A stretch of 49,453 nucleotides of DNA from positions 1 through 49,453 of the forward strand of contig NZ_JACRAW010000068.1 of NCBI RefSeq assembly GCF_016213215.1. The letters are read 5' to 3'. Below the pieces are notes generated by a model, which was not told the DNA's origin, ran no database searches, and saw nothing but the letters and a program-made list of their open reading frames with translations. The position numbers were made by a program, and so were the translations under genes. The stretch's first letter is position 1. Each line of letters begins with the position of its first letter. The stretch comes from Bradyrhizobium sp. (GTDB lineage Bacteria; Pseudomonadota; Alphaproteobacteria; Rhizobiales; Xanthobacteraceae). Below, one piece after another: positions 36,915 to 47,201 of the stretch.

Positions 36915-37300
36915 GCAGCCTGCTCAAGTCTTGCATCGATCTCCTGGCGCAACACGATGAAATCGATCGGTTTGGTCAAAAGGTCGGCCGCGCCGACTTC
37001 GAGCGCCTTGCGCCTGGTTTCGGCATCGCCATAGGCCGTAATCATGATAACGGGCACGTCGGGCCGGATCTCCTTGACCTTCGGCAGCATTTCGAGCCCG
37101 CTCATTCCGGGCATGTTGATGTCCGAGAGGATCAGGACCAGCGAAGGCTCCGGAATTTCCCCCGCATGCTTGAGCGCCAGCAGCGCCGAGGTGGCGAACT
37201 CCATCTGGAAGCGCCCCAGGCGCAGGTCGCGCCGGAATTGCTGACGGAACAGAGCCTCGATATCGGGCTCATCATCGACGACGAGAATGTAGACGCTCAA
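36911..37300 (-). CDS. Single-domain response regulator
   Basis: A 129-residue stand-alone receiver. Acidic pocket DDEPD (9-13), phosphoacceptor Asp60 in [11 protein letters not shown], Thr/Ser in MITAYGDAE and Lys in LTKPIDF are all present. No output domain. It is fused by 4-nt overlaps to the histidine kinase upstream and to the receiver-cyclase downstream, so it probably acts as an intermediate or phosphate sink in the same pathway. It is closely similar to the receiver of the cyclase protein (shared DDEPD, SDINMP, AYGD, LTKPIDF), suggesting duplication. Confidence 0.93.
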   Translation of the reverse strand: MSVYILVVDDEPDIEALFRQQFRRDLRLGRFQMEFATSALLALKHAGEIPEPSLVLILSDINMPGMSGLEMLPKVKEIRPDVPVIMITAYGDAETRRKALEVGAADLLTKPIDFIVLRQEIDARLEQAA

Positions 37301-40300
37301 TTCTTGCCTCCGGTCTGCACTTGCGCGGCCGCAGTACGTGGCAGCGTAATGATGAACTCGGTGAATACGCCAGGCTCGGTGTCGACGTCGATCTTGCCGC
37401 CGTGTTGTTTCACGATGATGTCGTGGCTCATCGAGAGGCCAAGTCCCGTGCCTTCGCCCGCCGGCTTGGTGGTGAAGAATGGATTGAACATCTTCTCCTT
37501 CACCTCTGGCGCGATGCCCGTGCCGTTGTCACGGATGCGGATTTCCACCTCGGTCCCGAGGTTCTTCGTCGTTGCGCGCAGGGTCGGCTCGAAGGAATTC
37601 CCAGCGGCTTCCTTGCGCCTGGTGGCCGAGTAGAAGCCATTGGAAATCAGGTTGAGGAATACCCGCGTGATTTCCTGCGGGTACAGGTCGATTATCCCCG
37701 CATCCGGATCGAGGTTTCGCTCGAGTGCGATGTTGAAGCCGGATTTCTCGGCGCGCGCGCCATGATAGGCAAGATTGAGGCTTTCCTCGACGATCGCGTT
37801 GATGTCGGCCGGGCGACGTTCGCCAGAGCCCTGGCGCGAATGCAGCAGCATGTTCTTGACGATCGAGTCTGCGCGTTTGCCGTGCTGCACAACCTTTTCG
37901 AGGTTGCCCTTCAGCATTTGCGCAAGCTCGCCGATCTCCTCCCGAATCTTGCCGTCGAGGGCGGCATTTTCGAGACCCTCGTTGAGCTCATCGATCAGTT
38001 CCGACGACAGCGCCGAGAAGTTGTTGACGAAATTCAGCGGATTCTTGATTTCATGCGCGATGCCGGCGGTGAGTTGGCCGAGGGAGGCGAGTTTCTCCGT
38101 CTGAATCAGGCGGTCCTGCGCGGTACGCAGGTCTTCCAGCGACTGCGACAATTCCTTCGTGCGCGCGCGAAGTTCATTCAACAGCCGGGCGTTTTCAATC
38201 GCGATGACGGCCTGGCTGGCGAAGTTGGCAACAACTTCAGTCTGTTTTTGCGTGAAGGGCTTAACCTCCTGGCGGAAGATCGTGATCGTACCGATCAGTT
38301 CATCCTCTCTGTGCATGGGAACGATGACGAGCGTTCGGGCGCCGGCGAGATCGGCCAGCGCGCGAACGTTGGGGTTTCCTTCGAGATAGGGCGGCTGATT
38401 CCTGATGTCATCGATCTGGACGGTCTGCTGGGTTCGCTCAAGGGTCGCGAGCCCGCTTGCCGGATGCGGTCGAATGAGTTGGTAGAGGTGGGTGTCGACG
38501 TAAGCCTGCGGCGCGTTGTATAATGCAACCGTGCGAAACGCACCTTCTTCGTAAAGATTCATGGTGCCGAATTTGGCACCGCAGACGCGGATTGCGTTTT
38601 CCAGCATTTTCCGGAAAACCGGTTGCAGGTCTCCGCTTGAGGAGCTGATGGTTTCGAGAACTTCCGACGTCGCGGTCTGCTGGGCCAACAACTCTGTCAG
38701 GTCGGCGGTACGCTGACGCAGCTCCTTCAATAGCCGGGTGTTCTCGATCGCGATGACCGCTTGTTTGGCGAAGTTGGAGACGAGATCGATCTGCTTGTCG
38801 GTGAATGGCCGCACCTCACGGCGGTAAATAGCGATCGCTCCAATCAGATCATCTTCCTTGAACATCGGCACCAAGAGCAGCGTACGGATGCCCGCCAGTT
38901 CCACCGCCGCTACAGGCAGCGGATCGCCATCAAGATAGGAACGATTCTCGCGCATATCGGCTATCTGCACGGCACTTCGAGTTTGCATGACAAGAGCCAA
39001 GGGCGAGTATGGGGTGGAATGGTAGAGAGTCCCGCTTCGCCATTGCTCGGTATAGGCGGCCGACAACGCCCCGTGGATCGCCGCGCTGCGGAATGCATCA
39101 CCTTCGCGCAGCCACATCACGCCGTAACTCGCGTCAGACAGCCGCGTTGCATTAGCCAGCATGGCCTTGAAGACCGGCTCCAATTCGCCCGGTGAGGAAC
39201 TGATGACCTGTAACACTTCCGACGTCGCGGTCTGCTGCTCCAGGGACTCTGTGAGCTCGCGCGTGCGCGCCTGCACCTCCTCGAACAGACGGACATTGCC
39301 GATCGCGATCACCGCCTGGTCGGCGAAGGTCTGAAGGAGGCTGATCTGTTTGTCGTTGAATGGATTAACTTCAGTGCGGCGCAGCACAATGGCGCCGATG
39401 CTCTCACCGTCGCGCAATAGCGGCACGCTAAGTACGGTGCGGACGTTCGACCGATATGCATATTCTCTTGCGATCGGAAAAGCGTCCCCTTCGGGCCCGA
39501 GGAGATCACGCACGTGGACCGGATGACGATCGAGAATCGCGCGACCCGAGGGTGTTTGCCGATTGACCGATTGTCGCTGCCAGACGACGGGAATGGATCC
39601 GTGATGCGCAGGGTACAGGAGTTCATCGCCATGCTTCAGAACGGCCAGCGCATCAGCGGCCTCGCAAAGCTCGCAGGCGCTTTCGACGATCGCATTCAGG
39701 ACCGGACCGACGTCGGTCGGGGAGGAGGCGATGACTTTCAGGATGTTGGCGCTGCCGGTCTGATAGGTGAGAGCCTCCTGCAGGTCGCGGCTCTTGGCCT
39801 GCACTTCGTCGAACAATCGCACATTTTCTATGGCGATCACCGCCTGGTCCGCGAAGGTTGAGACAAGTTCGATCTGTTTGTCCGCGAAGAGTTCAACGGC
39901 CTTGCGGCCGAGAAACAGCACCCCGATCGGCTGACCGGATCGAAGCAGGGGAACTCCAAGCAGTGTGCGATATCCCCCGACCCTCTGCTGCTCGGGAAAG
40001 GCGTATTCGGGATCCAGCAGGACATCCGGGATCTGAACGGCCTTGCCCTCGAGCAGCACCCGCCCGATCAGGCTGCCGCGGTCCGGATGCAGCCGAATGC
40101 CATGAGAGACCTTGGCCCACTCGGGCGAGAAGTTGTATCGGGTCGCATGGTAGAAGGTGCCGTCGGCGTCTTGCCGGGCGATGGCCGCCATCTCGGCGCC
40201 ACAGAGCCGCGCGGCCGATTCCGTCAGCGTGTCGAGCACCGTTTGCAGGTCGAAAGCGGATCGGCTGATCACCTTGAGCACATCGGCGGTGGCGGTCTGT

Positions 40301-41985
40301 TGCTGCAGGGATTCGCTCAGATCGTCAGTGCGCTGGCGAAGCTGGTCGAGGAGCCGGACGTTCTCGATGGCGATGACTGCCTGGTCGGCGAAGGTGGAGA
40401 CGAGCTCGATCTGCTTGTCATTGAACGGACCGACTGCGAAGCGGAAAAGGTTGATGACGCCGAACGTGTTTCCTTCGCGGACAAGGGGCACGCCGAGCGC
40501 CGCCCTGAATCCCATCAGCTTCTGTGCCTGCGGCCGCGCAAATTCGGCATCCGCAAGCACGTCGGGAATGTGTATGGTATGCCCATCAATGATGGTTCGA
40601 CCGAACACGGAGCCTCTGTCCGGCTTTGTCGAGTAGCTTGAGAAGTGGCTGACCCACGCCGGCGGGCAGCCGAAGGTCGCGGCGAGCCGGTAATCGGAGC
40701 CGTCGAGGTAGCGTATCGTTCCGATGTCGGATTCGCACAGTCGGCATGCCGACGACAGCAAGGCATCCAGCACCGTTTGAAGGTCGAAAGCGGATCGGCT
40801 GATCACCTTGAGCACGTCGGCGGTCGCGGTCTGCTGCCGCAGGGATTCGCTCAGATCGTCAGTGCGCCGGCGAAGCTGGTCGAGCAGCCGGACGTTCTCG
40901 ATGGCGATGACTGCCTGATCGGCGAACGTCGTGACGAGCTCAATCTGCTTCTCCGTGAATGGCTGTACGCGCTGACGCGCCAGCACGATTGCCCCGACCG
41001 GCTCGTTTTCGCGCAACAGCGGCACGCAAAGCGCGGTGCGCTGTCCGGCAAGCATGGTCGATTCCTGCAACTTGTATTCAGGGTCCGCGGCAACGTCCAG
41101 GATTTGCACCGGACATTTCTCGAGCACGGCGCGGCCGGTGATGGTGCCGCGATCGGGCCTGATCGGATGGGCCTTGAGAAACTCGATGTAATCTGCGGTG
41201 TAGCCGACGGCGGCGCCGGCGCGATACAGATCGCCTTCGCGCCGCATGATGAAAGCCATCTCGGTGTCGCACAGCCGCGCGGCCGTCTCTACCAGCGTGT
41301 CGAGCACCGGCTGCAGATCAAAGGTCGAGCGGCTGATCGTCTTGAGGACGTCGCCGATCGCGGTCTGCTGCTGCAGGGCCTCCGTCACATCGTTGGTGCG
41401 CTGCCGGACTTCGTTGAACAATCGCGCGTTTTCGATCGCGATCACCGCCTGGTCGGCAAACATCTGCAGCAACTGCGCGTGATGTTCGGGGAAGGCGCCG
41501 GGCTGGATCCGCGTGACGCTGATCATGCCGATCGATTTTCCGTCCTTCATCATCGGTGCAAACAGCATGGCACGGAAACCGCGCAGCCGTGCGACGTCCC
41601 TGATCTGCAGCTCGGAGATGGCTTCGGTGTCGGGGATCGGGACGACTTTGCCTGACGAGGCGAGCTCGAAACTCGGAAAATCCGCCACCGGCCGCGGAAA
41701 CATATTCTGCAAGCGGTCGTCCGCGACGGGATTTGTGCGGGTAAACGCCGCAAGGTGCGCAATTCCGTCGACGAACCGGAAGACCGTGGTGGAAAAGCCG
41801 CCGATCAGACGGTTGGCGCTGGTGGCGATCGCATCGAACACCGGCTGCACGTCGGAAGGCGAGCTCGCGATCACCTTGAGGATGTCGGCGGTGGCGTTCT
41901 GGCGGTCTTGCGCGGCGCGCAGCTCCGCCGTCAGCCGGGCGTTCTCCTCCCTCAAGTCGGCGACGTCCTGAACCACCGCGGGCAT
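37297..41985 (-). CDS. Cytosolic sensor histidine kinase with seven tandem GAF domains
   Basis: A 1562-residue kinase without membrane segments. Seven modules of about 178 residues each begin with a coiled-coil signature such as [20 protein letters not shown] and end [23 protein letters not shown]; they start near residues 28, 210, 389, 567, 743, 920 and 1104. The kinase core follows: H box [18 protein letters not shown] (His about 1311), N box [14 protein letters not shown]1 [12 protein letters not shown]2 [25 protein letters not shown] domains bind small ligands or chromophores; none has an obvious haem or bilin Cys/His signature I could confirm. First gene of a three-gene operon with two receivers. 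ATG 41985 is preferred to 42021. Confidence 0.93.
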   Translation of the reverse strand: MPAVVQDVADLREENARLTAELRAAQDRQNATADILKVIASSPSDVQPVFDAIATSANRLIGGFSTTVFRFVDGIAHLAAFTRTNPVADDRLQNMFPRPVADFPSFELASSGKVVPIPDTEAISELQIRDVARLRGFRAMLFAPMMKDGKSIGMISVTRIQPGAFPEHHAQLLQMFADQAVIAIENARLFNEVRQRTNDVTEALQQQTAIGDVLKTISRSTFDLQPVLDTLVETAARLCDTEMAFIMRREGDLYRAGAAVGYTADYIEFLKAHPIRPDRGTITGRAVLEKCPVQILDVAADPEYKLQESTMLAGQRTALCVPLLRENEPVGAIVLARQRVQPFTEKQIELVTTFADQAVIAIENVRLLDQLRRRTDDLSESLRQQTATADVLKVISRSAFDLQTVLDALLSSACRLCESDIGTIRYLDGSDYRLAATFGCPPAWVSHFSSYSTKPDRGSVFGRTIIDGHTIHIPDVLADAEFARPQAQKLMGFRAALGVPLVREGNTFGVINLFRFAVGPFNDKQIELVSTFADQAVIAIENVRLLDQLRQRTDDLSESLQQQTATADVLKVISRSAFDLQTVLDTLTESAARLCGAEMAAIARQDADGTFYHATRYNFSPEWAKVSHGIRLHPDRGSLIGRVLLEGKAVQIPDVLLDPEYAFPEQQRVGGYRTLLGVPLLRSGQPIGVLFLGRKAVELFADKQIELVSTFADQAVIAIENVRLFDEVQAKSRDLQEALTYQTGSANILKVIASSPTDVGPVLNAIVESACELCEAADALAVLKHGDELLYPAHHGSIPVVWQRQSVNRQTPSGRAILDRHPVHVRDLLGPEGDAFPIAREYAYRSNVRTVLSVPLLRDGESIGAIVLRRTEVNPFNDKQISLLQTFADQAVIAIGNVRLFEEVQARTRELTESLEQQTATSEVLQVISSSPGELEPVFKAMLANATRLSDASYGVMWLREGDAFRSAAIHGALSAAYTEQWRSGTLYHSTPYSPLALVMQTRSAVQIADMRENRSYLDGDPLPVAAVELAGIRTLLLVPMFKEDDLIGAIAIYRREVRPFTDKQIDLVSNFAKQAVIAIENTRLLKELRQRTADLTELLAQQTATSEVLETISSSSGDLQPVFRKMLENAIRVCGAKFGTMNLYEEGAFRTVALYNAPQAYVDTHLYQLIRPHPASGLATLERTQQTVQIDDIRNQPPYLEGNPNVRALADLAGARTLVIVPMHREDELIGTITIFRQEVKPFTQKQTEVVANFASQAVIAIENARLLNELRARTKELSQSLEDLRTAQDRLIQTEKLASLGQLTAGIAHEIKNPLNFVNNFSALSSELIDELNEGLENAALDGKIREEIGELAQMLKGNLEKVVQHGKRADSIVKNMLLHSRQGSGERRPADINAIVEESLNLAYHGARAEKSGFNIALERNLDPDAGIIDLYPQEITRVFLNLISNGFYSATRRKEAAGNSFEPTLRATTKNLGTEVEIRIRDNGTGIAPEVKEKMFNPFFTTKPAGEGTGLGLSMSHDIIVKQHGGKIDVDTEPGVFTEFIITLPRTAAAQVQTGGKN

Positions 41986-42215
41986 GAGATGAAATCCACA
42001 TCGTCCGGTGCCTCGCGGCATCCGGCCAATAATTTGCAGCAGTTGTAGCCGAATTATTTCATCACGGAACGCTTCCGGCCAGCATATCCGGACGAGTTCC
42101 GCACAATGGATGTCAGGTTCCAGGCCGGACTAGTGATGAATCTCAACACTCGTCATCGGACTCGATCTTCCGAATGCCACGCCTGATCGCTCGATAGATC
42201 CGGGCGCGGGCGCCC

Positions 42216-43985
42216 TCAATCGTCGCGCGATCTCGCTTCGCGATCCTCGGCCTCGAACGCGCGCGCTTCTTCGGCAAGCTTGTCACGGAATGCCTCGGGG
42301 ATCAGCGCGAGGTCGGCAGCGCGCGACCGCAGGACCGCACGGCGGCACAACGCCTCGGTGCGCAACCCTGCCGGAACGTAGGCGAGCGCGATTCCATCGT
42401 TCCCGACCGCCAGCTCGCAGAGGGCAGGGGTGACAAGCTCCGGCGGAACGAACTCGAGCGCCTGGCCGTCGTCGCGCACCGCTTGTTCACAGCGCGCGGC
42501 GGTGCGCATGACCTCCGGCACGTATCGCAGGGAGAGGCCGTCGCGTCTCAACGCGAGGTCGACGTGATGGTCGCGAACGAGCTCGGGCGGGATCAGGTAG
42601 AGGTGGCATGCGCTATAGTCCACCATGGCGTCGCACACCGCTGGCGTCATCGCGCTGGGGTGAATGTTCTCGCCCTGGCCGCTCAGCTTGAGGGATTGGA
42701 TGATATTGGTCTCGGTGAGGAACGCGGACCACACGTTCCCCAGCAGATGGAATGTCTCGGTCTTCTTCACATTCGACCGTACGGCTTCGAGCCGCTTGTA
42801 GAGCGGGTGATCAGCATAGATCTCCCGGACAGCTTCAACGACCTTTAGCGTCATGTACTTGGCGGGAATTTGGGCCAGCGTCTTCAGCTCCGGATCGTCC
42901 TTCGCCTCGCGCAGAACATTGATGAGAACCTCTTCGGTCCTGAACTGGCTGGGCAGGGAGTCGAAACCGAGGCGGCGCGCTGCTATCAGGATCATTTCCT
43001 CGGTCACGCGCCCCGCGGGGATGACCCCATGCAGGAGTTCGGGCGAGCGGCGAACGGCCTCGGCCAGCCGCTCGTCGGTCCAGTGCTCCTGAGGCGTGTA
43101 GATGAGCGCCCAGCCCGAATTGGCGAGTGCCGCATCGCACAGGGCGGCGGTGCGCTCCGCTTCGGGCACGAGCCGCAGCCGGTCCCATTGCGCACCGATG
43201 CGCACCGGGTCGGCTGCCTCGCCGCGCGCCGGCGCGCCGTCAGGCCGGAACAGCACGGCTTTCCCCCTCTGCATCGCCGATTCCAGACGCTCCCAGCTAT
43301 CGAGGTCAGCCCGGACCCGCTGTGCAAGGGCGATCGGCAGCACGTCGTAGGCCCCTTCACTTTTGGATGCCTCATAAAATTGCTCTTCGATCTCGTTGCG
43401 GACGTCGTCCTCCTCACTCCAATTGAAGTCGATCCGCTGCGGCTCGCTAATGGACAGATCGTGGTCGGAACTGATGCACAGCGGCGTCTCCAGGCCGCCA
43501 TTGAAATGCAGCCTGCCGTCGTTGTAGTGACCGATGACGGCATCGCTCACCGTCGCCGGACCCTGAATGATTATTTCCGCTCCGCCGCCGGAGGCGTTAC
43601 GCGCTTTCAGCGGGCCCAGCACCAGCAGGAAAGCGCCGGACTCCATGTCGGCATTGACCAGCGCGCCATCGATGGTCAGGCCGCCATCCACCACCAGCCC
43701 GAAAATATCGCGATCGCCGATCATGGAATTGAGGGCGCCGGGATCCATTCCGATCAGCGTCGCAAACGCGGCCAGCCATTCCGCCGTCGTCGGCCTGGCG
43801 CCTCCGAACCACAGCCCGCGATAACCGTCCAGCGTCAAGTCGCCCGCAATCGCGAGATCTCCGCGGTGCACAAGGATTGGACAGTCCTTGAGATAGGATT
43901 CCCACGCCCATGATGTGAATCCCAGGATATGCTTTCGCAGGTTGAATTCGTCGGCCGCTGTGGTCGCTGGCATGAGCTGGAACAT
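42216..43985 (-). CDS. Repeat protein with beta-rich N-terminal domain, DUF4116-like C-terminal repeats
   Basis: A 589-residue protein without signal peptide or membrane helix. The N-terminal third has short repeated strands (ILVHRGDLAIAGDLTLDGY, GLVVDGGLTIDGALVNADM, AEIIIQGPATVSDAVIGHYNDGRLHFNGGL) that look like a small beta-solenoid. The C-terminal half holds repeats of about 35 residues with a pattern like CEQAVRDDGQALEFVPPEL followed by VTPALCELAVGNDGIALAYVP, similar to DUF4116 repeats known from Legionella and others. Function unknown; repeats suggest protein binding. It ends 230 nt before the multi-GAF kinase on the same strand. ATG 43985 chosen. Confidence 0.7.
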   Translation of the reverse strand: MFQLMPATTAADEFNLRKHILGFTSWAWESYLKDCPILVHRGDLAIAGDLTLDGYRGLWFGGARPTTAEWLAAFATLIGMDPGALNSMIGDRDIFGLVVDGGLTIDGALVNADMESGAFLLVLGPLKARNASGGGAEIIIQGPATVSDAVIGHYNDGRLHFNGGLETPLCISSDHDLSISEPQRIDFNWSEEDDVRNEIEEQFYEASKSEGAYDVLPIALAQRVRADLDSWERLESAMQRGKAVLFRPDGAPARGEAADPVRIGAQWDRLRLVPEAERTAALCDAALANSGWALIYTPQEHWTDERLAEAVRRSPELLHGVIPAGRVTEEMILIAARRLGFDSLPSQFRTEEVLINVLREAKDDPELKTLAQIPAKYMTLKVVEAVREIYADHPLYKRLEAVRSNVKKTETFHLLGNVWSAFLTETNIIQSLKLSGQGENIHPSAMTPAVCDAMVDYSACHLYLIPPELVRDHHVDLALRRDGLSLRYVPEVMRTAARCEQAVRDDGQALEFVPPELVTPALCELAVGNDGIALAYVPAGLRTEALCRRAVLRSRAADLALIPEAFRDKLAEEARAFEAEDREARSRDD

Positions 43986-44318
43986 TGTCCGGTACTCGCT
44001 TGCGGGGAATGAAGGGTGTTCAGGGCAGGGAGCAACCAGCCGACCGCAGCATCTCAGCAATCGGACCGGTGCCCGCCAGCCTCTAGTCGCACTTTCCGCA
44101 GCGGAGGTTCACCACGCGATGTCGGCCGGACCGCGGAGGGCTGGCAAATTGCTCTTGCGTGGCAACACGACGATGAGACCGGCAGGATGCAACACCGTCA
44201 GCGTAAGCGACAAGCAATCCAGGCTGTCGCCGCGGGAGCAGTCTGGATTGCTTCGCTCCGCTCGCAAAGACGTATCGCGAGATGCGAGGTCGTTCCTGTG
44301 CGTCTTCGTCGATGCCGC
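43986..44318. other. Intergenic region, 333 bp, containing a repeat
   Basis: Between the ThDP enzyme (ends 44319, minus) and the repeat protein (starts 43985, minus). No gene is supported. It contains copy 2 of the GCGAAGCAATCC-type hairpin repeat around 44212-44270, listed separately. Confidence 0.45.
44212..44270. repeat. Hairpin-forming intergenic repeat, copy 2
   Basis: AAGCAATCCAG (44212-44222) and CTGGATTGCTT (44243-44253) are perfect reverse complements with a GC-rich loop containing CCGCGG, as in copy 1 at 11241-11360. The right flank CGCTCCGCTCGCAAAGACG continues the family consensus, while the left flank is degenerate. It lies 3' of the ThDP-enzyme gene. Confidence 0.65.
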
Positions 44319-45953
44319 TCAGGTCCCCGGCCGCGACACCTCGGTCTCCTTGCTGGTGATGAATTCCAGCAGCACCGGCACCCCTTCCTTGGTCTTCTGG
44401 ATGCCGCGCCGGATCGCGGGGACGATGTCTTCCGGCCGCGTCACCCGCTCGCCATGGCCGCCGAAGGCGCGGGCCATCGCGGCGTAGTCGCCGGAGATGT
44501 CCGTGGAGCGATATTTTTCGGTCGAGACCGGCATCACCTTGAGCTCGATCGCCATGCTGAAATTGTTGAGCAGGATCGACATGATCGGGATGCGCTCGCG
44601 TACCGCGGTCTCGAAATCCATGCCGGTGAAGCCGATCGCGGCATCGCCCCAGACGTTGATGCACAGCTTGTCGGGCTTTGCCAGTTTCGCGCCCATGGCG
44701 AGCCCGAGCCCGTAGCCGAGTTGCGTGGTCTTGCCCCAGCCGAGATAGGACAGCGGCTCGACCGATTTCCAGAACGGCGACAGCTGGTCGCGCGGGCTGC
44801 CGGCATCATGGGTGATGATGGTGTCGTGGATGTCGACGGTGTGCTGCAGATCCCACAGCACGCGATAGGGGCTGAGCGGGGCGTCGTTGCTGGTGAGCTT
44901 GCCCATCCATTTTGCCAGCCATTCCTTGTGCGAGGCCGCGATCTCGGCGGCAACAGTCGAAGCGTCGCGATCGGAGGTCACCGTCTTGCCGATCTCTTCC
45001 AGCAGCGCATCCAGCACCAGGGCGGCGTCGCCGACGAGACCGACCCTGGCCTCGACGTCCTTGTTGAGATGCGCAGGGTCGAGCGTCGAGTGAATGATGG
45101 TCTTTCCCTTCGGCATCGCGATGCCGAAATGGGTCTCGGTGAACGAGCAGCCGATCCCGAAGATCACGTCGGCATCAGCGAGGAATTTCGGCACCGCGCG
45201 CGGCACGGCGAGGCCGCCGGAGCCGAGCGACAGCGGATGAGTCTCCGGGAACGACGACTTGCCCCCCAGGCTGGTCGTGACGGGGATCGCAAGCCGCTCG
45301 GCAAGCCGCTTCAGCTGCGGCCAGGCCTGCGCATAGTGCACGCCCTGTCCGGCATAGATCACCGGCCGCTTGGCGCCGATCAGAAGGCTGGCTGCTTCCT
45401 TCACATGGACAGGATCGGCGCCGTAGCGGGTGCGCAGCACCGGCGTGTAGTCCAGCGGCTCATGGACTTCCTCGTTCCACATGTCCGAGGGGATTTCGAC
45501 GATGACGGGTCCGCCGCGGCCGTTCTTCAGTCTGGTGAATGCGCGGCGGAAGATGTTGCCGACCTCGCTGGCGAGAATGATCGGCTCTGCGGATTTCGCA
45601 AAAGCCTTCATCGCCTGACTGGAACTGAAGTTCGGCTCGATGTTCGACAGCCGGCGGGCATAGCCCATCGGCAGCACCAGCACCGGCACGGACTCGCCAA
45701 AACACTGCGCGACGCCGCCCATGGCGTTTTCGGCGCCGGGGCCGTGCTGCATGCAGAACGCGCCGATGCTGCGGCCCGAGGTGACGCGCGAGATCGCATC
45801 CGCCATGTGCAGCCCGACGCGTTCCTGCCGCACCATGATCGGGCGGATGTCGGCCTGAGCCGCGAATTCGATGAGATGGTTGACCGGATAGCCGCAGAGG
45901 ATCTCGATCCCCTCGCGCCTCATGATTTCCGCAATCGCCGTGCCGAGCTTCAT
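44319..45953 (-). CDS. Thiamine-diphosphate-dependent enzyme, acetolactate synthase-like
   Basis: A 544-residue ThDP enzyme. The cofactor-activating Glu is in VRQERVGLHMADA (Glu44). The central domain carries LIGAKRPVIYAGQG, and the C-terminal cofactor motif reads WGDAAIGFTGMDFETAVRERIPIMSILLNN, where the canonical GDG is GDA but the NN end is kept. The family covers acetolactate synthase, oxalyl-CoA decarboxylase, benzoylformate decarboxylase and many uncharacterised members. No FAD-binding partner or small regulatory subunit is adjacent, so branched-chain synthesis is unlikely. GGGAGAGA precedes the ATG. Likely monocistronic. Confidence 0.85.
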   Translation of the reverse strand: MKLGTAIAEIMRREGIEILCGYPVNHLIEFAAQADIRPIMVRQERVGLHMADAISRVTSGRSIGAFCMQHGPGAENAMGGVAQCFGESVPVLVLPMGYARRLSNIEPNFSSSQAMKAFAKSAEPIILASEVGNIFRRAFTRLKNGRGGPVIVEIPSDMWNEEVHEPLDYTPVLRTRYGADPVHVKEAASLLIGAKRPVIYAGQGVHYAQAWPQLKRLAERLAIPVTTSLGGKSSFPETHPLSLGSGGLAVPRAVPKFLADADVIFGIGCSFTETHFGIAMPKGKTIIHSTLDPAHLNKDVEARVGLVGDAALVLDALLEEIGKTVTSDRDASTVAAEIAASHKEWLAKWMGKLTSNDAPLSPYRVLWDLQHTVDIHDTIITHDAGSPRDQLSPFWKSVEPLSYLGWGKTTQLGYGLGLAMGAKLAKPDKLCINVWGDAAIGFTGMDFETAVRERIPIMSILLNNFSMAIELKVMPVSTEKYRSTDISGDYAAMARAFGGHGERVTRPEDIVPAIRRGIQKTKEGVPVLLEFITSKETEVSRPGT

Positions 45954-46251
45954 GATCGTCTCTCTCCCAGGGCGGTAAAGGCGGGTCGGTTCGCTCCGAC
46001 CGTTCTGGGGAATAGAGGATCAGGAATTGGGGGATGGGTAAAGCGGGGTAGGCGAGGCGGCAGGGAAGGGCTGCCATGCAGGGCAATCGGCAGGGCGCTG
46101 CAGTGCACAGGGTAGAAGTCGTAGATGGGATAACTGGCCGGTCGCTTTCATCGCGGAGATATTGTTGCCACTTGGTGCGGCTGGCCCGATCAGAAGCTTG
46201 ATTGAATTTTCGACCCTGGCAAGTCGGTGCGCCTTACATTTCGATACCTGA

Positions 46252-46941
46252 CTAGAACGGAATATCATCGTCTAGGTCCGACCTCTTTCCAATCTTTTTT
46301 ACTTCCTTCGGTGGCGGAAGATGCTTCGTCTCTGTTTCATTTTCCTTCGCACCCCAGATAAGTCGACCGATACTGTCTAGCCACTTGCGTGCGGGTTCCG
46401 CTCTTTCGGCGGCCTCGCCAAAGACTTCAGCGGCCTGAATGACCACTGCCCCCCACGCTTCAAAGCGGGTGCGGTCGCGATCCACTTCCTTCGCGAAATC
46501 GTTCAGCTTGTCGAGCAGGCTTTGCTTCTTGTCTCGGTTGACTTCAAGCTTCTCGATGATCTGCCGCATCTGTTCGAGATGGTGCCGAATTTTTGTTTTT
46601 GTAGCTGCATCGAATCGCACCGAGTAGCCTTTGGCACGTCGAGCATGACGAATGCTGAGCTTGGTTCGGTAATGATCTACATCTTTCCCAAAGTCAGCGT
46701 AGGTCTGGTAGCTGACATTCGCGATACTCGGCACCTCGGTTTCGAACTCCGTCGAAATGCCCAGCTCCTGGATGGCCGCAACTACTTTGCTGATGTACTC
46801 AACGTAGTACATGTTTACATAGTCGTTCTCGCCAGCGACCTTCAGCTTGGCTTCGCACTGTTCTCTGAAATGCTTTTCCAGTTGCAGAAACGCCATCTCC
46901 GGATCATCCGGCAGTTCTGCATAAGCTTCTTCATCGGTCAT
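46252..46941 (-). CDS. Coiled-coil protein of unknown function (accessory)
   Basis: A 229-residue soluble, charged protein. A coiled-coil-like region spans IRHHLEQMRQIIEKLEVNRDKKQSLLDKLNDFAKEVDRDRTRFEAW, preceded by a conserved-looking IRHARRAKGYSVRFDAATKTK. It ends in a basic/acidic tail (KKIGKRSDLDDDIPF). I do not recognise the family. The gene is AT-richer than the core. A perfect hairpin (46947-46963) lies immediately before the ATG at 46941 and its arm contains the GGGGG of the likely ribosome binding site. A UvrD-like helicase gene is divergent, 260 nt away. Confidence 0.7.
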   Translation of the reverse strand: MTDEEAYAELPDDPEMAFLQLEKHFREQCEAKLKVAGENDYVNMYYVEYISKVVAAIQELGISTEFETEVPSIANVSYQTYADFGKDVDHYRTKLSIRHARRAKGYSVRFDAATKTKIRHHLEQMRQIIEKLEVNRDKKQSLLDKLNDFAKEVDRDRTRFEAWGAVVIQAAEVFGEAAERAEPARKWLDSIGRLIWGAKENETETKHLPPPKEVKKIGKRSDLDDDIPF

Positions 46942-46946
46942 CCGCA

Positions 46947-46963
46947 CCCCCGCGACTCGGGGG
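46947..46963 (-). promoter_or_regulatory. Leader hairpin covering the ribosome binding site
   Basis: CCCCCG-CGACT-CGGGGG forms a perfect 6-bp stem with a 5-nt loop. In the minus-strand mRNA it ends 5 nt before the ATG at 46941, so the G-rich arm that would pair with 16S rRNA is in the stem. Confidence 0.4.
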
Positions 46964-47201
46964 CATCATAGCGCAACACTGCAACTCACGCGCGCGTGGG
47001 TAGGACATCTGTAGGTAATTTCTCTTTCTGAAAACGGCTTCTATTACCAATACCTTAGCGAAAATGTGTAGGTCTGCCCCTAGCACCATCGGATCGTGCC
47101 CAACCGCCGCTAATTCCCTACATATTCAATTGTCGAAATCGCGTCCCGTCGGTGGTAGTGTCCCGGCGCCTCAACCAGGGGATCGAGCGGCAGGGGGAAG
47201 A

